From NCBI GenBank assembly GCA_039519185.1, contig CM076854.1, positions 19,205,456-19,269,455 on the forward strand: DNA of 64,000 nt. Reading direction: 5' to 3'. The position numbers and the translations under genes are program-made. The stretch comes from Astragalus membranaceus. Taxonomy: Eukaryota > Streptophyta > Magnoliopsida > Fabales > Fabaceae. Positions within the stretch are counted from its first letter, which is position 1. The number at the start of each line of letters is the position of its first letter. Shown here piece by piece: positions 57,783 to 64,000 of the stretch. The notes beneath the pieces are model-generated. The model ran no database searches. It had not been told where the DNA came from and saw only the letters and a program-made list of their open reading frames with translations.

Positions 57783-58398
57783 GTATAACAATTTTGTTTT
57801 GTCTATGTAAATTTGGCATGGATGCCTTGATTCTTATCATTTGATTCCTAATAGAAAATGTGTCACAGACATTTGAGATAGTTTTGGTTGTGTAAAGTTA
57901 CAATCAGTTACAAAAATAATTGATTTTGGTTACACTGTGTTAGATGTTTAGCTTGTGGCTTCAAGCCTGCAACAAATATGCTGAAATAAGATCGGTTTTG
58001 TATAATTTATTTTTTTTTAAAATTTCCGACGGATTTGCGACGAAAATGTGTTAGAGTTTACGACGAAAAAATCCGTCGGAAAGTCCGTCGGAAACGATTT
58101 GCGACGAAAAAATCCGTCGGAAACGATTTGCGACGAGCGATTTTGCGACGAAAATTTGTCCGTCGGAAACGTTAATTTGCGACGAAAATCAGTGCATTTC
58201 CGACGGATTTTGCCGTCGGAAATTGTCGATTTTCTTGTAGTGCCGGTCCGGGTCAAACCGGGTCACCGGTTTTTGCAAAACCCGGCCGAGTCACACCGGT
58301 TTTCACCGGTTTGCTGCATATCCGATCCATACGGTTGACCCGCTCGGTTACCCCCCGGTTCCCGGTTCGACCGGCCGGGCCGAGCCGGTTTTTAAAAC

Positions 58399-58940
58399 TA
58401 TGAATGAGGGGTACCGGAAAAGAAAGTTAAAATACATTTTAAACTTTAAAGAATGGAGACACATTGTCAGAAACCAAAATACTTATGTTTTGTTGGGATA
58501 GGAAAAAAAAAGTGGAAATAGGGCCGTCCCAAACAATTTACACGTTCTATTCAAAATTTAAAAATTGAGCCCCTAGTTGAGATTGAGTTAACTCTTCAAG
58601 TTTTTTTCTTTTTTCTTACATTTTTCATATCCATATTCATACATCAACAATTTAGTGTTATCAATCGCGAACCACGAAAAATAGCGGAACATGATAGGAT
58701 TTGTTTTGAGAGGTTTTGAGTTTAAAGTCTCATTAGTCAGTCCCCTTTAGGAGATGTAACGAGCCTTTAAGTGTTTAAATAGTCTAAAGATTTTCCATAT
58801 CTTGAACTGGGGATATCCCCTCACCCTAAAACTTTGTTTATCAAAACAAAGTGAATGAAAGAAAGTAATTAGTGGATACATTGTTCAAGGAATAAAATTG
58901 ATTAGAAAGTGAAGAGAAAGTGAGATGAATTTTTAAATGT
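58399..58940. other. AT-rich spacer
   Basis: No gene recognised. Confidence 0.5.
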
Positions 58941-58945
58941 GAAAG

Positions 58946-60108
58946 TGTCATACCCCAATTTTGTCTGTGTCTTTTTGTATATTACAATACTTTTTAGTTC
59001 ACGTGTTTCTAGGACGATAATAGATAGTAGGTAGCTTGTGGGTCTCAGGATCGATTAGCGTGTGCCAAGGTTATTCAATTTTCGAGTACACTTATTTAAT
59101 TTGGGCCTGTTTTAGTTATTGGGCCTATGTTAGTTATTGGGTCTCTTTTTGTTATTGGGTTAGCCCAATTCAGTTTTGTTCATTTAATCCAAAAACAAAT
59201 TACAAAAATATAAATAAAATTAAGATTAAAAAAAACAAAAAAATTAAAAAAGAAACAGCAGCTGCGCTCTCAAAGGCTCTTCCTTACTGAGCAAGTATTC
59301 ACCATACTCCAACCCTAAGCCCAAATCTGAAATAGGAAACAATATCAAATAGAATAAGTAATTCACTTCTGAAAACCCTAAAAATTCATTATAAAATAGG
59401 GTGAAATTCACAGTTTGAAGACAGAAAAAAATTCAGAGGAAAGCAAATAACCGATTAGGTTTTCACGCTGAAACCCATATCACGAAACACCATAATTCTG
59501 AAACGAGGGTGAGACGCAGCAGTAACAGCAAGAACGAAAAGTGAAAGCATCATATAAGGCAGTAGCAGTATCGAGTAAGCAATAGGAGATCTATCAGAAG
59601 CTGGAAATTAGGTTGGTCCCTCTAAACCATTAAATAGAAAATATGTGCTAAAAAAACCAACATGTAGGTTTATTCAGAAAAAAAAGAGTTTTGAAAATGT
59701 AGTTTATATTCTAATAGAAGAACAAAATAAAGCAACCAAATCAGAGTAGATTAGGAGTAGAAGAGAAAATCAAAATAGAAAAAAAGGAAGTAAATGAACC
59801 CGTTTCAGGCCACCACCGCCAGCTGCGGCTGTCGCCGCCGTGACCCCTCTACGCACAGCCTCCCCCTAGCGCCGTCGTTGCTGTCGCAACACCAAAACTA
59901 GCCCAGCGCGGTCTTCCCTCTAGCAAAAACCACCACCAACACCGCCGTTGAAGCTGACGACCGACGCACCAACGCCTCGGCGCCGTGACCTCCGTCCCCC
60001 TCTCTCTCCACCCCATTTTTATCTCTCCTCACCGCGTCCCTCTCCGTAACCACCGTCCCCCTCTCTCACTCCTCTAACATTCACCACCACCACACCTTAA
60101 CCACCACG

Positions 60109-60150
<42 letters not shown>

Positions 60151-60264
60151 CCTCTGAGCTTCCCCTTCTCTCTATGAAATTTTCTCTCTCTCTCTCTCTC
60201 TCTTCTGGACATGTTAGCTGCGACGCTGAGGGAATAGGAAATGAAAAATTAGGGTTCGCTGTTT

Positions 60265-60337
<73 letters not shown>

Positions 60338-61063
60338 TATGCCTTTCCTATTTTAATAGTTATTTTGTTTTAAATTAAAATATAAGATTTATTTTTACAC
60401 CCATGCGTTTTAATCATATAGTACCCCCTGTACAAGCCCAATTCGCAGGCTAGCCTTTGAATCTAAAAAACGTGAACTGGACTGCATTACTAGACGCACC
60501 CATATCTTTTTAATAATACTGCACCGCTGCAGCTAATTACACCTCCTTTATTTCTGTTTCGCAACTTATTATGTTTCACCTATTTTATTCCGTCAAAATC
60601 ATTTTCTCATAAATAAAAAATACCAAACACACAAATATTTTCTATCCAAACTACATATCTTTTGATTCTCTACCAGGAGATACGTGGAGCAGAGAGGGGC
60701 CCACCTCTGTCAAGTGCATTAATAAAAACATTTTTTTAGTCCTTTTTGTAAATTGCTTATTTCTTATCTTTTAAGAAAATACCAAAAATAAATAAATGTC
60801 CATCAAGTCTCTTTTCTCTTTAATTTGTAAATTAGGATAAAAATAAATATATTTGAGTTAATAATGTTTACACGTTTAATTAGATGGTAACCTTCGTTAG
60901 GAAGGATGCCGCGTGGTGCTAACCGACTCCCGAACTCTTATTTGGTTCCTAAAGACCTTTATAGGGGATTTCTTAGTGTTTGCCCCTTTAATTAACCTGA
61001 ACATTGATGGCGGCTTCATTATAAACTTCGAAGAACCCTAACCTGAATTTTTCGGTCGCTACA
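58946..61063 (+). mobile_element. solo LTR, Ogre/Tat-like (2118 bp)
   Basis: Starts TGTCATACCCCAATTTTGTC and ends TTTTTCGGTCGCTACA. The 5-bp duplication GAAAG is exact at 58941-58945 and 61064-61068. TGTCATACCCCAATTTTG starts are typical of Tat/Ogre LTRs in legumes, which also suggests the plus orientation. The interior has a GC-rich CCACCACCGCC block (59810-60000), CT runs and a TA repeat. No internal retroelement sequence. Confidence 0.88.
60266..60334. repeat. (TA)n microsatellite
   Basis: A pure TA run inside the solo LTR. (CT)n runs lie at about 60105-60200. Confidence 0.95.
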
Positions 61064-61068
61064 GAAAG

Positions 61069-61998
61069 TGAGTTTTTTTTTTAATGTAAAAGTAGATGAA
61101 TTAGAAGGGAGTACAAAATAAGTTGGAATAGCCTTCCCCAACAACACCAAAATACAATTCGCGTCACTTTAGACTAAGGGTATGTTTGGTACTTTAAAAT
61201 ATACGGAGTCGAGTGGAATGAAATGGAGCGGAGCAAAGCAGATTTATACATTATTCACAAAATAATCATTGCCACAACAATTAGATGATATATTTTCCTT
61301 TTGCAGTCGGTTGTGGTTAGAAAATATAGTCTATTAATATTTTCTACTTTCACTACAGCAGGAAAATAATTACCAACTTGTCCTACAACCAGACGATTTC
61401 AGGACAAATTGTGTTGATATTCATTATAAAAAAAACGTTAGAAATTGTAATACAATACTGCATACCTTAATAATAATATAAATAAGTAAGTGAACATATT
61501 GAGGAAAATTCTTAGTGTTAATGTAAATAGCAGAAACAGGCTCCCCAATATCCATATATCGCTAGTCATAAATAAATAATTGTACCAGTCAAATAAATAA
61601 ATAATAATTGTACAGTTAAATAAATAGTTTAAAAAATGCTTGAAAATAAATTCAAAACAAAACTCATAGATATTGTAAATAGGTTTACCACTGTACAGTT
61701 TTTAAAACAGTATACCGTAAATAATTTATTTCGAAAGTTGTTGGAGATTTTCGACAATATAATTACGATGATGCTTAGATGGAGGAGAAATAGGATAATT
61801 TTTTCCCATCGAGTTTTCGTTTTTATAGGTTTTAATGAGGCCTCATGCTCCCAAATGATGTAATGGGTTGCTGCACAGCTTCTGCTCCCATAAATAAAAT
61901 ATTGCTTATAAAAAAAAAGATAACTTTTTATGGTTTTTTTTTGTTGATTTTTTTGCTTATTTGCAGGTGTCTTTAATAGATGTGGGGTGTTCTTAATC
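61069..61998. other. AT-rich spacer
   Basis: No gene. GGGTATGTTTGGTACTTT near 61180 looks like one Tourist-type MITE end without a partner. Confidence 0.45.
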
Positions 61999-62001
61999 TT
62001 A

Positions 62002-62300
62002 GGGTCTGTTTGGGAGTTTGGAGGGGAGGGGAGGGGAGGGGTTGGGACTAAAAGTGTAAATTCTTTAGTGATGAGAAGAAAAAATTATCCCCCTAAACCC
62101 CCCCAAACCCCTCTCCTAGTTTATTTTTGGAGCCCCTCCAAAACCCTCCGTATTTGGAGGAGTTTGGAGGGGCTCCAAAAATAAACTAGGAGAGGGGTTT
62201 GAGGGGTTTAGGGGGATACTTTTTCTCCCAATTACTAAAGAATTTACACTATTAGTCTCAACCCCCCCTTCTCCTCCCCTCCAAACTCCCAAACACACCC
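62002..62300. mobile_element. PIF/Harbinger (Tourist) foldback MITE (299 bp)
   Basis: Left end GGGTCTGTTTGGGAGTTTGG, right end CCAAACTCCCAAACACACCC, TTA duplication at 61999-62001 and 62301-62303. The two halves are nearly complementary over their whole length (for example TTTGGAGCCCCTCCAAAA against GGAGGGGCTCCAAAAATAAA). Confidence 0.93.
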
Positions 62301-62609
62301 TTAGACTTTAATTTTCACTCACTCCAAACCATGTTTAATTTCTTGAGCTTTACTACCGGCGCCCCTATATTTACTATGTATGCCCCCATACTACATAGCC
62401 CCTCCCTGCACATATCCTTCATTCTTCTCCTTCATTTTCCAGTGCCGCGCCAGTTCCACAATCTCTCTCTCTCTCTCTCATGTGATAAAAGTTTCTTTTT
62501 TTGGTCCAGCGATAGAAGTTTTGATTGTGTCAAATATTTATGTGGCTTAGTAACATTGATAACCACAAGCCCGTTCCCTTTTGTTTTGATTTTTGCGATT
62601 TTGAAACCT

Positions 62610-62830
62610 AGGGTTTGTTAGGATAGAACTTATTTTAAGCTTATGAAACACAACTTATGTAAATAAATAAGTTTTTATGTATTATTCATAAGTTTGTCAA
62701 TGTAGTTTATGAAAAAACAACTTATGGAGATATAACGTTTGTTAGTGAGAACTTATGAATTAACATAAAAACTTATTTATTATCATAAGTTGTTTTTCAT
62801 AAGTTCAAAAATAAGCTCATCCAAACGGGT
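62610..62830. mobile_element. foldback MITE
   Basis: Left arm GGGTTTGTTAGGATAGAACTTATTTTAAGCTTATGAAA-like against right arm CATAAGTTCAAAAATAAGCTCATCCAAACGGG. Ends are fixed only to within a few bases and the target duplication is unclear. Confidence 0.6.
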
Positions 62831-63017
62831 AATCTATATAATATTGGCTTATTTAGTAAAGATTGCGTTAAGATATACTCAGAACTTGGCAAAAAAAAGA
62901 TATATTCAAAATTGTTCCGAACCGGACCTCGGTCCATTCCAGATTTGAGTCGGCCTTAAAGACCCATTTCTTCTATGAGCGCAAGAACCACACGTCTCAG
63001 TAGTAAGAAACGATCGA

Positions 63018-64000
63018 TGTGACGCCCCAAAAATTTAATTAATTATTTAATTGAATTGTTTGAGAATTTAATTGGTAGAAAAAAATAATAAAAAAATAAT
63101 GCTAGTATATGTGGGCCTATTACGAGTGTTGGGAGTAGTAAAATGAGAAGTGTTAGAGAGGCCCATGATGTAATTCGAATGGACTAAGGAAAAAGCCCAT
63201 AAAATCAACTAAAGTATAAATAGGCAATATTTAGGGTTTTGCTCATTTAAAAGGAACAAAAAAAAAATAAGAACTAGAGAGAGGAGAAGAGAGGGTACGG
63301 CGCGAAGAAGGAGAGGGAGCTAGGGCAAGCCAAAGACTTCGAATTCTTCAAGGCTAAGGTAAGGGTGGGGTTCTATCTCTATAATTGGGTGTATGAATGG
63401 CTCTATGTAGGAAGGTTATGGAACCCTAGGTGTACTAAGTTTAGAAAACCCTAGTTGTAAGAATTGAACTTTAAACTATGATGTTAATTTCAATTGATGA
63501 TGATTGTTGCCAATTGACGATGTGTGATCATTCTTGTTGATGCTTTGGAACCAAAATTCTGTGCATGGGCGCCATGGGCGCCGTTCTGTGTTTGTGTTGC
63601 TGGGCGCCTTCCTAGGCGCCATTCTGTGTGTGTTGTGTTCTGGCGCAGGGGCGCCAAGGGCGCCAAAGTGGTGGCTGCCCAGATGCTGTTTTAATTGTTT
63701 TTCTGGCGCAGGGGCGCCAAGGGCGCCAATGTGGTGGCTGCCCAGTTGTTGTTTTAGGTGTTGTTCTGGCTATGGGCGCCAATGGCGCCAATGTTGTGGC
63801 TGCGCAGTTGCTGCTTGGTGTGTTGTTCTGGCGCATGGGCCCCAAGGGCGCCAATGTTGTGGTTGCCCTGTTGCTGGGGTTGCTAGTTCTGGGCGCATGG
63901 GTGCCAAGGGCGCCAAGATTGGCTGCCCAATTTCTGTTGTTGCTTGCTGTGTCTGGCGCAGGGGCGCCATGGGCGCCAAAACCTGGCTGCCTGTTGCTGT
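63018..64000 (+). mobile_element. third Tekay-like LTR, plus strand, cut by window end
   Basis: Begins TGTGACGCCCCAAAAATTTA, matching the complement of the solo LTR's end (TGTAACGCCCCAAAAAAATA). GGCTAAGGTAAGGGTG (about 63352) also matches the solo LTR in reverse. The preceding ATCGA would be its target duplication. From 63560 to the end is a GGCGCC-rich minisatellite. Whether a full element follows is outside the window. Confidence 0.8.
63560..64000. repeat. GGCGCC minisatellite, about 62-65 bp unit
   Basis: Units such as TGGCGCAGGGGCGCCAAGGG CGCCAA then a TGTGGTGGCTGCCCAGTTG-like phrase recur near 63640, 63703, 63770, 63829, 63890 and 63953. The Trp-Arg-Pro ORFs here are repeat artefacts. 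Confidence 0.9.

Larger units (their letters stand above)
46290..58242. mobile_element. giant gene-fragment-carrying CACTA (family I, 11.95 kb)
   Basis: The left terminus CACTACAAGAAAAACTGC and the complement of the right terminus (CACTACAAGAAAATCGAC) share 14 bases. The 3-bp duplication CCG is exact at 46287-46289 and 58243-58245. Subterminal arms (46310-46490 and 58020-58230) carry TTTCCGACGGA / TTTGCGACGAAAA repeats on both sides, confirming that they are two ends of one element. No TNP2 or TNPA-like sequence was recognised. The interior holds a CT-rich leader, a minus-strand AT-hook fragment, and plus-strand fragments of BFN1, SPPL1, RNR1 and ERL1-like genes. A solo LTR (48369-51886) and a second CACTA (54289-56521) lie inside. 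Without these and their extra target bases it would be about 6.2 kb. Confidence 0.93.
45859..58398. mobile_element. CCGG-rich repeat hosting the giant CACTA
   Basis: The left part begins TTTTAAAACTCGGATCGG and has GGGTCA / ACCGGG words. The right part (58243-58398) ends CCGAGCCGGTTTTTAAAAC and is its rough inverted complement. Such GTTTTAAAAACCGG termini mark a common plant MITE. The flanks give no clean duplication, so the limits are approximate. Confidence 0.5.

Noticed and set aside
63612..63979. Trp-Arg-Pro repeat protein ORFs
   Set aside because: They translate the GGCGCC minisatellite.

Overview
This is a plant nuclear window. It has split genes with GT/AG introns, LTR retrotransposons with a tRNA-Met primer site, CACTA, MULE, hAT, Stowaway and PIF/Harbinger DNA transposons, a Helitron and SINEs. 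The mixture (a chromovirus, an Athila-like element with a 'putative plant transposon protein' ORF, an Ogre/Tat-like solo LTR, many CACTA families) fits a papilionoid legume such as a clover or medick. That placement is inference. Only one intact host gene is recognisable: an intronless CC-type (ROXY) glutaredoxin at 44514-44903.

Layout. 1-9393: a minus-strand Ty3/gypsy chromovirus of the Tekay/Del type, with identical-looking LTRs and one open gag-pol frame. It is inserted inside the reading frame of an older Athila-like element whose 3' half and LTR follow to 12954. 12955-15665: ends of three CACTA families, a MULE transposase scrap and a complete 1.0-kb Helitron. 16-26 kb: AT-rich spacer with MITEs, a SINE and a 2.4-kb MULE that itself carries a CACTA. 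26.7-29.0 kb: decayed CACTA with a TNP2 transposase pseudogene. 30-35 kb: LINE ends, hAT, MULE and CACTA insertions, several nested. 37.7-39.5 kb: complete CACTA made largely of hairpin repeats. 44.3-44.9 kb: glutaredoxin gene with TATA box.

The most interesting region is 46290-58242. This is a complete 11.95-kb CACTA element with matching termini and a CCG target duplication. No transposase is recognisable in it, but it holds fragments of at least four unrelated host genes, all on the plus strand: a BFN1-type S1/P1 nuclease, signal peptide peptidase-like SPPL1, ribonucleotide reductase large subunit RNR1 and an ERI1-like exonuclease. A minus-strand AT-hook gene fragment is also present. Inside its RNR1 intron sits a second complete CACTA (54289-56521, TSD TTG) that has captured exons of a DEAD-box RNA helicase of the RH7/PRH75 type on the opposite strand. 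A Tekay-like solo LTR (48369-51886, TSD GTCAT) is inserted next to the nuclease exons. The giant element itself lies inside an older CCGG-rich repeat.

58946-61063 is a solo LTR of a different lineage (TSD GAAAG). 62.0-62.8 kb holds foldback MITEs. From 63018 to the window end a third Tekay-like LTR begins, this one on the plus strand.

Transposon boundaries were set by reading termini together with target-site duplications. Family names rest on recognised motifs and not on database searches.
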